Below are positions 11,768 through 31,131 of a stretch of DNA of 64,000 bases, in pieces. How positions within the stretch are numbered: the first letter of the stretch is position 1; each line of letters opens with the position of its first letter. This DNA comes from Bryum argenteum (Eukaryota; Streptophyta; Bryopsida; Bryales; Bryaceae). Under the pieces are notes generated by a model. The model saw only the letters and a program-made list of their open reading frames with translations. It searched no databases and was not told the origin of the DNA. The position numbers were made by a program, and so were the translations under genes. The stretch spans positions 9,742,345 through 9,806,344 of the forward strand of contig CM073326.1 in NCBI GenBank assembly GCA_037043015.1, read 5' to 3'.

Positions 11768-13639
11768 ATCTTTTTTACTTTCTTCAAATCTACCGACTTG
11801 AGAGAAATCATGGGATTTTAAAGCCTTCACAATTATGCAAATGAACATAATAGATTGGTCACGCTTGTAAACACAAAGTAGGAAAGTGGTTCACATGTGT
11901 ACTAGAATGATTTGTTCCAACCACCCTTGATTTGGCGTCAAACTTTATTTGTAATGCTTATTATAGTGTCAGTAGTTCATAATTATTATACACAATAATT
12001 ATGTGACTCCTGAGAGATGTTTGTGAAGTTAAGAAATACCTTTGTAACTTAACTTTGCCCATAGGAAGCTAATGCTCGATCCCCTAAGAACCCAACTCTT
12101 GAAATTTTCATAATCATTGCCTATAATCAAAAATCATATGATGAAATAGAAAAAGGCCACTAATAACTCAAAAAGAGTACTATCTTCATTCCCTAATATA
12201 GTCTTTGGAAGGATTTTCAAACCTAAGCATACCTTGCCACCTTTGTGTTTGAAGGCTTACCTTGGTGTAAACAATCTTCAATTCCAAACAACTAAGGTTT
12301 TGTAAAATGCATGTAGTTACTAGGCAAACTTACCAAATTGTCACAAAATAAAAAGTATATTCCAAAATTCTTGGTACTACCACTCACAAATTGTAATCAA
12401 TCATGAAATCATGGTTAATAGGGCTTTTAGTGCGGTAATCCAACAAAGTATAGTTCTCTTATTTATGAAATGGTGCATGAAGAAGATTCAAATAGCTTTC
12501 CAAGTTTCAATCTCGTTGATATATTACAAAGTAGTTGGTTACTATTTTAAGTGATCTAGCAATATTATCCGAGTTTAAGCATCAAGGTTCTTCATAGTTT
12601 CTTTCGAGGAAAACTTCATGAAAGTTATGGAATGCACATGTAGTATTTTCTATTACATCTAAGTTTAATTGGATCCTCCAATCCCCTAACTTGGGCATGT
12701 AGGAAGCTGCCCTAAATCCTCAATATCCAAATTGGGTATAAAATAAAGAAACTAACTAAAGGGGGTTACCTAAGAGTTAAGCTTCAAGAATACATAAAAA
12801 CCCACTTGCTGTTTACAATCATACTTAGGAATATATTCCACAATATTGACTGTACTTTTCGAAAGATCAAAGATTCAACTCAAAAAAAACATATTATTTA
12901 AAGCAATCCAGGATGTTTATGAACAAGAGTCTAATGCCTAATTTCACCATGAAAATTGCAATTCATGAATTTCGAATCTGCCCAGGCTCAGTCTGGATGA
13001 CATTTAATATCATATTCCAAGTTTCAAACACCATTATATAATTATGTGCTCAACGTATGCATTGGACATGCCATCAAATTCAATTTCCAAAATGATTCTC
13101 AGTCTCTATAATTCATAATTTTGACCACGGTAAATCAACCGAATATATATCGAACAAACATATTTATACCACAGAAAGACAAACCAAATATAATTATGGA
13201 CAAATCGAAAAAAGAAAGAAAGAAATAAAGACAAAAACAAATTGGACAAATTTGCTCCAATTCCACTCCCCAAGTGCTGCTCAAGGGAAAGAATTTGTAT
13301 CATTTAGTTCAGTTGTGTGGTCGAAGGAGGTGGTACACTGTGAGGTTTCAATAGTTTTGGGACCACCATTGGTCCTTTAGTTGGTCCTGTATTTTGAAGT
13401 CCTCGAAAAGATTTTGACAGTGTCAACGTATATAGCAAAATAAAGACAAATAGCTATTGCCATGATCAGTCTGGAATTCCGTCCCAGAGTTCCAAAGAAT
13501 AGCCAGAATGTACATTTACAAACTGTCAAAAACTGAAATCTTTCTTGTACTGAGCTGTACTATATCGTAGGACTAAATCAGAACCAGATGTCCACCGTAT
13601 CACTACAAATCAAACATATTGGTCAAGCCCGTTTGAAAA
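11768..13639. other. Intergenic AT-rich DNA
   Basis: It lies between the 203-bp satellite and the region beyond the TBCD stop codon. Only short frames occur and no element ends were found. Confidence 0.5.
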
Positions 13640-13688
13640 TACACTGGAAACCAAGCCCGAGGGGCATGCTTGGACGTTCAAGGGTTAA
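13640..13688 (+). mobile_element. Right-end remnant of the 370-bp piggyBac-type MITE
   Basis: The sequence runs from GGAAACCAAGCCCGAGGGGC to TTCAAGGGTTAA. It matches the last 45-50 bp of the elements at 39470 and 41550, including a damaged hairpin, and ends in TTAA. No left end is seen. It lies in the region beyond the TBCD stop codon. Confidence 0.6.
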
Positions 13689-14222
13689 GTAATAGCAACC
13701 AAGCAACCAAAACCAATGACTTGATGAAAATAAATATTTCATTGACAAAAGTTCATATACCTCAGGTACCTTTACATGCACAGTGATCAATAGCCTGTAA
13801 AAAATCTATCATAAGAACACTAGTATAGGTGTTGTTGAGCATGAAAATTCCATCAATGAAATATTTCATGAAGATGATACTGTGTCGGTGTCATGCAAGG
13901 GCTAGCCTAGTCCTAAATGTGCTGTTCCTTCGGTCAGGTCAGCACTATCAATAGCTGCGCTAACAATGAATGACGGTAATTCTGAAAGTCCAATCTGCTG
14001 AAAGGTCCCAACTCTTGAACAAACAGAGAGTTTTAGTCCGAGCACACCTGATTTGCTATGAGTACTCCTGTATCGATCCAACGGCTTAAGATACATAAGG
14101 AACTCTGGTGAAGACGTCAAGAGTTGTCAGTTGTTTAGATGAGTGATGTACCTAAATTTCAGGATGCCTTTTGATTAAACCAAATCTCAAACGAGAAACT
14201 CCATCGTAAGTGAAATCCAAGA

Positions 14223-22568
<8,346 letters not shown>

Positions 22569-23203
22569 TGGACGAACGTCGTCGACTCTTCGTCGGAAAC
22601 GACCATGACTCGTTTGACTGGTGACGATAATCGTCGTCGTGTGGAGGCCTCCACGTTGGCACTTCCACGTTTCATTTCAAGGGGTACCGGTATGTTATAG
22701 TAGGTGGCTCAAAACTCACACACCACCACAAACCATTCAAGTAGGAAGTACATTTTAGCTTCCAATTTTGAATTTCAATGTAATTATGATGTACATTTTA
22801 TGTTGAGTGATTCCCCTTCTAAAATTCTCAATCAATTCAATATTGATTCAAAATTAATCCAATTGGTTTAATCTCCAACATAGTTTGCACATTATCCAAG
22901 ATTGATTTTTGCTGCAACTCCCCATTTAGCATGCCAATATGAAATTTGAGTTGTTTTTGAGCCACTTTCCATGTGCAAGGTCTCCAGACCGTAGGGCATG
23001 GAATAGGCCATCTTTGTGTTAAAGAGTCTTTCACATGTATACATATTTTCTACACTTCGAATGTGTTTGTATTTATTTATTTTTTAAGTCATGATGTTTG
23101 TATCTAGGATGAATGTCGTGACAACTTCACAAAAATTTGTCCCATGAGTTGTTTCCAACTTATAGAAGATGTTTTTAGACTTATAGAAGTTCAATACGAT
23201 ACG

Positions 23204-23557
23204 TCATAGCGTGTTTACAAGTGAGCATCTGCAAAGCAGATTTAGCCCCGAACGAAAATCGTGAACTTCTCGTCGGAAACAGAAACGCTCTGTCCGAAAG
23301 CTGACTGTTATCGTCCATGCTGAGGAGCTCCAGTCACAAGTTCGATCACCAAGACAACAGATGTTGCCTGCCGATGTGGGAGAGATAGTGCAATCTTGGT
23401 CCACCTGCAACTTGAGAGGACGTTGCTGCTGGTCATCTTCATCTGACAAACGATAAATAACTGGCACAGCGTCCCTTCTCATAGGAAAAAAGCCTGGATC
23501 TCCTGATTGCAATCTTTCTTTCAAATTTAGGGAACACTCAAACAAAGGATTTGCCAT
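23204..23557 (-). other. Unassigned open frame, 117 codons, divergent to UPF0193 gene
   Basis: It starts with a true ATG (MANPLFECSLNLKERLQ) 300 bp from the UPF0193 start, on the opposite strand. It contains FFPMRRDAVPVIYRLSDEDD and then loses obvious protein character. It may be a small gene sharing a bidirectional promoter, a first exon, or chance. No family is recognised. Confidence 0.25.
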
Positions 23558-23855
23558 TATGGAATATCAAATGTTGCGACTCCCAATAAAATACTTTCTT
23601 TGAGCTGTGAAGCAACACAATTTTTCCGACACATGCAAAGTCGCTTGGCTACAGTCAGCCCTGCCACCTATGGTCTGATCATGGACACACGTTCGTGTAT
23701 TTCCCCTGCAGATGCATTGAGCATGTGGACAGGCTTTCCAAGCGACATGCACGAGGGCATACGACTGTGATTGAAAATTGAAATTTGAGGATTGGCTTGA
23801 AGATTATAGCTCTCGAGTTTGAGAAATTTGCAAAGGCACTGTGGCGGTGGTGGCA

Positions 23856-25109
23856 ATGGCGCGAGAGCCAGCATTGAACTTACCCAATCCATGGGCAGCG
23901 GTGGGACGCGACACAGAAGCAGGAAGGGCATTGTTCGCCCTCTACAACGGCTATGGTCACGCGCGAAGCCGCGGCAACGACTATTCACAAATCAACAAGA
24001 TGAAGACCTTGAAGCACATCGCGACATACGGAGCACCAGAGTTTCCTGTCCCCGAGCCTCCACCACCCAAGAAACCCGAAGTGAAAGTGCCGCACTTCCC
24101 CCACAAGCTTTACAATCCGGAAGATTACCACCCTATCGACTTCGTTCCTAAACGACGGCAGGCTTCCGAGATTCTACAGCAAATTCGAGACGAATCCTAC
24201 GTCGTGGAGCTTCCACCGATGCCTAAAGGGCCCTTGCTGGACGACGCTGAAAAGGCTCGATTGCAGGAAGTCTTCTACTGGAGCAACCGCACCCTCGCGC
24301 CTGAAGAACCCGTCGCGGAGCCTACACGGCAGGTGCCTGAAAAAGGCTCAATTGAAGAACAGGAGCAACTTCTGAACACCATCGTGACGGAGATCGAAGA
24401 TCGCAGAGCGTTTCTAGACGATATGGAAAAGTACGGGAAAGGGGAACAGTACCGCGGCCAAATGTTGTTTGAAATTCAACAACGCGTGGGCCAGATGAAG
24501 CTCCTGCACGAGAACATCACCAAACAGGAAAAGGACGAAAACAGCGGAGTCCGCAAAATAAAGAAATTTACTCCTCAAGTCGCCTCATTAATGGCCCCTC
24601 CTCCTCAAACGAAAAGTTTGTACGCTCGAGGTCAGGGGCGTAATCCGAACACTACAACTCTAAGATTCAACCCTATTGTTGCGTCAATCCCAGAGATTCA
24701 CGAAGATCCCCGCTTCTGGGAGAGATCCATCTCATCAGGACGCACTCAAGAAACCCTAAAAGCTCCAACACGGTCGAATAAATGGCGCTCCGACACACCA
24801 GATTCTGCAACTCCAAATGTGATCAAAACTGCTGCATGTTGCACGCCCGATTGGCAACCTCCAACAACCCCGCCATCAATGAGGTTCTCCGAGAACAGTA
24901 CTCCAAATTTGAAGTTGAAATTGCCGCCCAATTCTTATGCAGGGAGTATGAATGGCTCAAGCGTGACAAGGAGTGGCTATTCCGATCCTCCTGGTCAGTC
25001 AGCAGAACATTATGGTCGATCAGCAGATCCTTACGAAAATTGGGAGCATGATGGTGTTTCGCCGCGTGATTACTGTGATGAACAAGGTCACGGTGACTAC
25101 TCTGATTGA
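23856..25109 (+). CDS. UPF0193 / C22orf23-like protein, probably flagellar
   Basis: This is a single-exon gene of 417 aa. The open frame begins upstream at GTG 23841, but the first ATG is 23856 (MAREPALNLPNPW), which I choose. UPF0193 hallmarks are visible: DDAEKARLQEVF near residue 130, then EIEDRRAFLDDMEKYGKGEQ followed by YRG at about 179-201, then EIQQRVGQMKLLHE. The same order occurs in vertebrate C22orf23/EVG1. The conserved region covers about residues 60-225. The C-terminal half is low-complexity (Pro, Ser, Asn and acidic residues) and makes the protein almost twice the animal length. The family is largely restricted to ciliated organisms, so a role in sperm flagella is inferred. It faces away from TBCD and converges with the PDRG1-like gene 163 bp downstream, so their transcripts may overlap at the 3' ends. 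Confidence 0.85.
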   Translation: MAREPALNLPNPWAAVGRDTEAGRALFALYNGYGHARSRGNDYSQINKMKTLKHIATYGAPEFPVPEPPPPKKPEVKVPHFPHKLYNPEDYHPIDFVPKRRQASEILQQIRDESYVVELPPMPKGPLLDDAEKARLQEVFYWSNRTLAPEEPVAEPTRQVPEKGSIEEQEQLLNTIVTEIEDRRAFLDDMEKYGKGEQYRGQMLFEIQQRVGQMKLLHENITKQEKDENSGVRKIKKFTPQVASLMAPPPQTKSLYARGQGRNPNTTTLRFNPIVASIPEIHEDPRFWERSISSGRTQETLKAPTRSNKWRSDTPDSATPNVIKTAACCTPDWQPPTTPPSMRFSENSTPNLKLKLPPNSYAGSMNGSSVTRSGYSDPPGQSAEHYGRSADPYENWEHDGVSPRDYCDEQGHGDYSD

Positions 25110-25272
25110 GTTTCTCACAGTCAGAGCGTTCAGAACTCCCAATCATTATCAAATAAACGAGCATGTTCTTTTCATTCTAAACATGCACTGTGAGAAGTGC
25201 AGATGCGCTTTCAACTTTGACTAGTAACACGTGGAAGAATATTCATAAGAAAAGCTGAAAGAGCTATTACCT

Positions 25273-25731
25273 TCACTTATCTTTCAAGGTTACAAGAGAC
25301 TTGACGAGCCCAGGGGAAATACGATCTGCAAGAGCGCCTGTATTGGATAACTCCAGGGCTTTCTCCTTCACGACACCTTGCAAGCTCTTCACTCGCGACT
25401 CCAGCGCCGCCTGCTCAAGTTCTAATTGCTCGTGGACGCCATGAAAAGGGCTACGAATGAAAAGGTCGGATCCCGGGCACATGTACCAAACCTTCGTACT
25501 TCCATCGTAATCACCACAAGTGCGGCACTTGTCTGCATCCTCTGAGGAGGGGACGACACTGGAGCGAGACGTCTTGGCTTGCTTCCGCATCGCCGTCAGC
25601 GCCTCCCGGTTCCCGTTGCGAGCTTTGTCGCACTCCACCAGCTCATGGCGCGCCAAAAACTGCTCTTCGGCTATGAATTCCACTTCCGCGATCGCTTTCT
25701 GCAAATCTTGGACCCCGCCATCTTTGTCCAT
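25273..25731 (-). CDS. PDRG1-like prefoldin-family protein
   Basis: The product is 152 aa from a single exon. The frame extends 24 bp upstream to a TTG, but the first ATG is 25731 (MDKDGGVQDLQK). The pattern fits PDRG1: an N-terminal helix with VEFIAEEQFLARHELVECDK then ARNGNREALTAMRKQ, a central DLFIRSPFHGVHEQLELEQ strand segment, and a C-terminal helix VKSLQGVVKEKALEL. In the family these helices form a beta-prefoldin-like coiled coil. PDRG1 is a subunit of the prefoldin-like module of the R2TP/PAQosome co-chaperone that assembles RNA polymerases and other large complexes. Between helix and strand there is an insert holding CRTCGDYDGSTKVWYMC, a CxxC plus a further Cys that I do not recall in animal PDRG1. 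The gene converges with the UPF0193 gene. Confidence 0.8.
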   Translation of the reverse strand: MDKDGGVQDLQKAIAEVEFIAEEQFLARHELVECDKARNGNREALTAMRKQAKTSRSSVVPSSEDADKCRTCGDYDGSTKVWYMCPGSDLFIRSPFHGVHEQLELEQAALESRVKSLQGVVKEKALELSNTGALADRISPGLVKSLVTLKDK

Positions 25732-26639
25732 CTTATCACAAAATTCTGCTAGCAATCACAAACCATCAATCCCACCAGAAAAAAGCTCAAAAAGCTCAAA
25801 AAGCAAGAGTCCGACTTGAACAACGACATTGACAGAATCTCACTCAAATTGCCATTACACGATTAGTCAGCCGGATTGGAAGAAAAAGCAGGCGGCACAA
25901 ATTACATCTCTCGATTACCACACTATCGAGACTAATTCCCACGCTTTACATCCTACTTAAAACCCTAGAAAATCAAAAAATCTGCATACTTTCGCAAATG
26001 TATTACTGACTGTCCACATCTAATCAGAAGACGAGGTAAATTACCTCGTTAGACGGAAGGCACAGATGCTTGCTTCCAGAGTCACGCAATGGCGAACTAT
26101 GCCATCACTTGAAGCTCGATCACGAGACACGGTCGAGCAATCATCTGGATCGCAATCACTGCCCAATTCTGATAGTACAGGACCGACCTTCAGGAACTTC
26201 TTTCTTCAGAGCAAGCGAGGATGAAATTTGAGCCCCGCAGCTTTCCCTCCTTGCAGCTCCTTGCATACCAAAGAACTAATTCTCCACCTCGAGCCCTGGA
26301 GCCTAAAACCCTAAATTGAGCGAGACTGATGATCCATACCAAGTTTTGTTGATGAGTCAAGGTCAACCTATGTTCACATACATATCACACAGTCTTCACA
26401 ACTTCAGTTTCCAATCTCAGCATCTCTAATTTCACGTGTGCAAAGTTTTAGAAAATCAACCCATTGTGATCTGAGACAACCTTCATAATTATTTTGATGA
26501 ATATGAACATGAAAATTGTTGAATTATTATTGTCAAAGAATCTGCAAAAGGACATGTAAACATCACAAAGATTCACCAATTAACGTTTGGACTCATCGAA
26601 GTGATACTTCACTGAAAACTGGTAATGTCATAAACTGGA

Positions 26640-26880
26640 AAATGTTGATTCAGTCAACAATGCTTCGAAATTCAATATCTCAGTATCCATAGGCCCAATC
26701 CACGATCCAACTGTTGCCCACACTTCTACAGAAATACCCGCTTTCAACAACACCTCTCGCGGCCCGATCTGACCAGCGGTCCCATGATCATACAGTCACA
26801 AACAAACAAAACAAACATACTATCCGCCTGATATAGTAGACTAGTACGCTTAAGCAGAGTTGCCACGCCAAAATATATAC
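26640..26880. repeat. Copy of the 59-kb dispersed repeat
   Basis: TTCAATATCTCAG, CCCGCTTTCAACAACACCTC, GATCTGACCAGCGGTCC and the following ACTAGTACGC...GTTGCCACG match the repeats at 59140-59890 in order. A perfect 22-bp AT-rich palindrome (TTCAACTATATATATAGTTG plus AA) lies directly beside it at 26881-26902. Confidence 0.5.
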
Positions 26881-29082
26881 TTCAACTATATATATAGTTG
26901 AAGAATATATAGTTAAGCATATGGCGTATATAATACGCACTAAAACATGTCCTTCGTGTGGGAATGGAAATATTGTTGAGTTGTTTGATTCAAAATATAA
27001 TGTTTCAAAGGCATACAAAATATAGAAGTTCAAGCTATATATAACCCTGTGAACTATTGTGCGGTGTTTTAAATAAAATTTGACGGTACATAAATAATGC
27101 CATGAGGTCTACATAAACTTAGAACACCATCACATGTTCACCCAACCGGGAGAGCAACAAGGAAAGAACATAAGAATTAGGGCCACAAGCACCTCCAATT
27201 GCACTCAAAACACTTCTATCTTCATTACGTTTCTATGCACTAAATACATCTCCATCTCTCTTGATATGCTTGTTTTATCTTACTTTTCAACTTGTATATG
27301 TCATCAATTTGACATGTAGATGGTGTGAACACCCCCCTCTCCCTCCCCCTAGAGCGCTTCATTGCATGGATGGATAGGGATGAGGGCATTGGATACTGAA
27401 AAAACAAATAGAATAAGAATGCTCCATGGTTGTGGGTTTTGTTTAAAGAATACACCGATTACTGTTCGACCTCGAAGGTTTCCAATTCATTATGGAGAGT
27501 TTAGTATAGAAAGATAAATGGTATCATGATCTTCTATAAAAAGATCTTCTTAAGTATGTGAGAGTAGATGAGTGTACACAACTTGGTCAATGGAAGTCAC
27601 AAATAGTCTTCCTCTTTTCTACCACATGCATGCCTTGGCACTCGCATGGATACCAATCATTCATTGTTGTGTCATGTAAACTTGATACTTTAAGAATATG
27701 GTCGTGAATAAGGGTCGCTTTACACTATGGACCATGAAGATTGACCATAACCTTTTAAAACTTGTGATTGGAGAGTACATTTTCACGAATAATGTTTTGA
27801 TGGTCTCCTTGATTGTAGTTGAGTCGCAAGACTCAACTAGAATCATGAAGACCATGAGTGTTTTACATGAGTGTTTCACATGGTTTTAAAAGGTAAGACT
27901 TATGACATTACACAACATTGACATTTTCAAATTCCTTATTACCTTACCACCAACCTATTGAATTATTCTAGTACATCAATTGATTCACTTTTGACTAGTA
28001 TTACTTGTTACTTTTGTCTTCATGACTCCTATAAGTGTCCTAGGGTGTTTTCAATTCTGTGAAGTCATGTCTCTTGATCCACAATTCATTTTTTATACAC
28101 AAGTGTGAACTTTCAAGAACTTCTCAACCATGTTTAATACGCCACAATGTTCATTTAAAACATGACGTTATATTATATATCCTAAAAACTCCTTGCTTAT
28201 TACACCTTGTTTATTGTTCAGTTGAGTCGATTTCACATTCTGTTTCATAACATAAATTCCTAGAAAATCATGTTAGTGAAACATACTTGTTAAATCTTAA
28301 TAAAAATTTGGAGATTTATAAAACCCCATTTTATCTAACTTGTTTTCTTCCATAAAATGAAGGAATTAAGTATGTTATAATTAGACATAACGTATTGAGT
28401 ATCTCTTGCCATTTTATTTTATTTTTTTGATTGACAATTTTAATGTTAGCGAATTGTCTTCAAGATTGACCCTTATTGCAAGAGATGAAGTTCATATAAT
28501 TTTTTCGACATTAATATAATCTAATGGATATATCCTTTTTTTCCTGAACCAAAAATCTACAAGTTTATACTTTTATGACTATTGAGTATTTTGACTACTT
28601 ATCACTTTCAAAGTCTCTTCCATAATACTTAAATAACGTGGATTCTCCAACATTGTTCCTCAAACTCAATAATAATGTATTACATATAAAATTCTTAGAA
28701 TGAACTAATATATCAAAGATAGCCATGCTTTCAAGTGGATTGTGGTTCAAAATTTGCAAGAAAATGTTGAATATATGTTTAGTGCCATATCATCCAAATA
28801 TGTATAATACTACATCACCTTCTAAGTTGGGTTTCAACTTTATAAAATGTGTGTCCTTTCAAGATAAGATTATTTTATTTACGAGATGAAAGTCACCTCC
28901 AACACATAAAATTCCAACGTAGTAATTTAATTAAAGAACTTCTTCAAGTGATGATCTTGATTTCAATTCATTTAGCTAGCTGCATTATGACAAACCTACA
29001 AGGAACGGTTGATGTGCTTGTTTTTTGTATATACATAGAATAGTTTATACAAGTATGGTTAGATTCATAATTTGAATAAAGT

Positions 29083-29484
29083 GTGAGAGTTTTAGTACTT
29101 CTTCTCAGAGCCATGTGGAATGGGAGATGTGTGGAAGAAGAAAATGATGGTGAGCATTTCGTGCATGATTTTGATTCTTATTGCAAATGTGAATCAAAAA
29201 ATGCTCCAAGGCTTGAGCATGGGAGACATTCTTACGAAGAATGTGTTTCCGCAAGTGGTACATGCAATCCTAAATGCGATTTATCGAAATATCCATTCGA
29301 TCCACATTACCGACCGATGGCTCCAAGAACCAAAATGATGAAAACAAAACCTCCTCCTAGTGAACTTGACATGAAATGCCAATTGCAATATGGATGCAAT
29401 AATGATTATGATAATCAATTTAGATCATTTAAAGCTCCATACCAAAGCAATGCAAGCTTTTACCTCAACCTTTTTGTCACCTAG
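29083..29484 (+). other. Unassigned open frame, 133 codons
   Basis: It is open in an otherwise stop-rich AT-rich region. The upstream end has no convincing ATG; the first Met codon is at 29113. The peptide is Cys-rich at first (YCKCESKNAPRLEHG, CVSASGTCNPKCDLSKYPFD), then has RPMAPRTKMMKTKPPPSE. I recognise no family. It may be chance or a decayed exon. Confidence 0.2.
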
Positions 29485-29574
29485 ATTGTCAATCTCCAAA
29501 ACATAGGCCAAAAGAAGAATAAAAAATGTATCGAAATAGAAAACTTTTTTGTCCGGTAATCAACACTCAAGCAC

Positions 29575-29637
29575 ATAGAAACAAGAGATATAGAAACAAG
29601 ATAATAGAAACAAGAGATATAGAAACAAGAGATATGG
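29575..29637. repeat. GAAACAAGAGATATA short tandem repeat
   Basis: Four imperfect 14-15 bp units are present, one shortened to GAAACAAGATAATA. They lie in AT-rich intergenic DNA. Confidence 0.75.
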
Positions 29638-30369
29638 TGGCCCTCTTCAAATTAAATATGCACAAGAAAGATTATAGCCTCAAATGTACACCACAACTAA
29701 TTGGGTTTAAAGAACATCTATGACATCACCTTCCAATATACATAGCTGAATAAAGAACAATCAAAAAATTTGAATTTATAGTAAGGCTAGGGAAATGAAC
29801 ACCTCATAAACTATTTGGTTTAACTTAGTTAATCATTTCTTTAAAGTATTAAAGGTGTAATATCTAAACGTAACCTAAAAGTCTAATGAATTCTGAAATC
29901 ATAACGAAGATCATATGGTTTCAATTTTTTCAATGAACTTGAGAAGATAGGTTCATAAAGTTGGAATGGTGGTTGTGAACTCCAAGATTGAAACATAAAT
30001 TAAGAACTTTTAGAAGATTAAAAAATAATGATTTACATGATAGCTTGATCTACGTAACTATGTTTTGTATTTAACTCGTAACTATCCTTAAACTTGTTAA
30101 CCAAAATCACTTCAGGCCCCCTTGACAAGGGGTTAAAATCAATACTTTTGCCTAAGAATCTTATAGTATATTCCCTCTACTACAAGCTTTGTGTGGAGAA
30201 TATTGCAAAGTCAATCTTAAAATGAACACTCAAAAAAAGATATTTTGAATAATTTGTGAGTTAAGGTCCCACTCGTCTTAATGGGTGAGCTCTTTATTTG
30301 GCGCTCTTTAAAAATTATCCCATGTCCCTAGTTCCCTCGTTTATGATTCCCCCTGCATTTAAGATTTAT

Positions 30370-30670
30370 ATTATGTACTTTGTTTTCTTCTTCGTGATTC
30401 CCTTTCTTTTGTTCAGAGTCTTCCATCTTTTCTTCTCGGTTCTCCATCTCCGTTTCCTTCTTCATTGTTCCCCATCTCCAAACTCTTGTTCCCGGTTTCC
30501 ATCTTTTGTTCCTGGATCCCAATTCCCCGTCTCCCAACTCCCCTTTCTAATTTCCATCATTTTCCCCGATTCCCATTCTCCGTTCTTGGATCCGAGTTAT
30601 TGTTCCATGTTTTTTTGATCTCCCTTTTACTATATCCTTTGCTACCATTTTCATGTTCCACATTCCTTGT
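30370..30670. repeat. Pyrimidine-rich degenerate tract
   Basis: About 300 bp built from irregular TTCCC/ATCTCC/CAACTCC words. Open frames over it (for example 30298-30618) are compositional. Confidence 0.7.
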
Positions 30671-31131
30671 CCATTCGGTCAGGGTTTAGGGGTCTCACAA
30701 GTATTCAGTGTTTAGGGTGTACATTCTAGTCTATCTTAACAATGACCATGGTAGAAACACAAACTCGTACCCCCTTTCAACGGGGTTAGTGAGTTGTCCT
30801 CATGCACACTTTTATGAGGGATATATGCACAAAAATAGGAATATAGGCACAAAAATAGGAATATAGGCATACAGAACTTTGAATATTTATAACATTTTTG
30901 CATAAAATGAGAAAAATATATTTCTAGTTGGGTTCATATTTTCTTTAGATTGCCAATAAGCTATAAAAAAAATGAACATCTAAATCTCATTGCACAAGTA
31001 TAAGTGTTTCTACATAACTGTTCTTTCCTATAAAACTGAGGCCATAAATATAACTATTATTAGCGTATTAATCTTGTCCAGGTCACTCTCTTCTTCATGA
31101 ATAACAATGTGCACAATGAAATGGGGATGTA

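Larger units (their letters stand above)
26903..31129. other. AT-rich repeat-bearing intergenic DNA
   Basis: It contains short tandem repeats (29575-29637; two copies of GCACAAAAATAGGAATATAG near 30828) and a pyrimidine tract. It also has a hairpin GTTGAGTC-GCAA-GACTCAAC at about 27818. No conserved protein domain or complete element was found. Confidence 0.45.

Noticed and set aside
26640-31129. Decayed LTR retroelement or LINE in the AT-rich block
   Set aside because: No reverse transcriptase, integrase or paired long terminal repeats were recognised.
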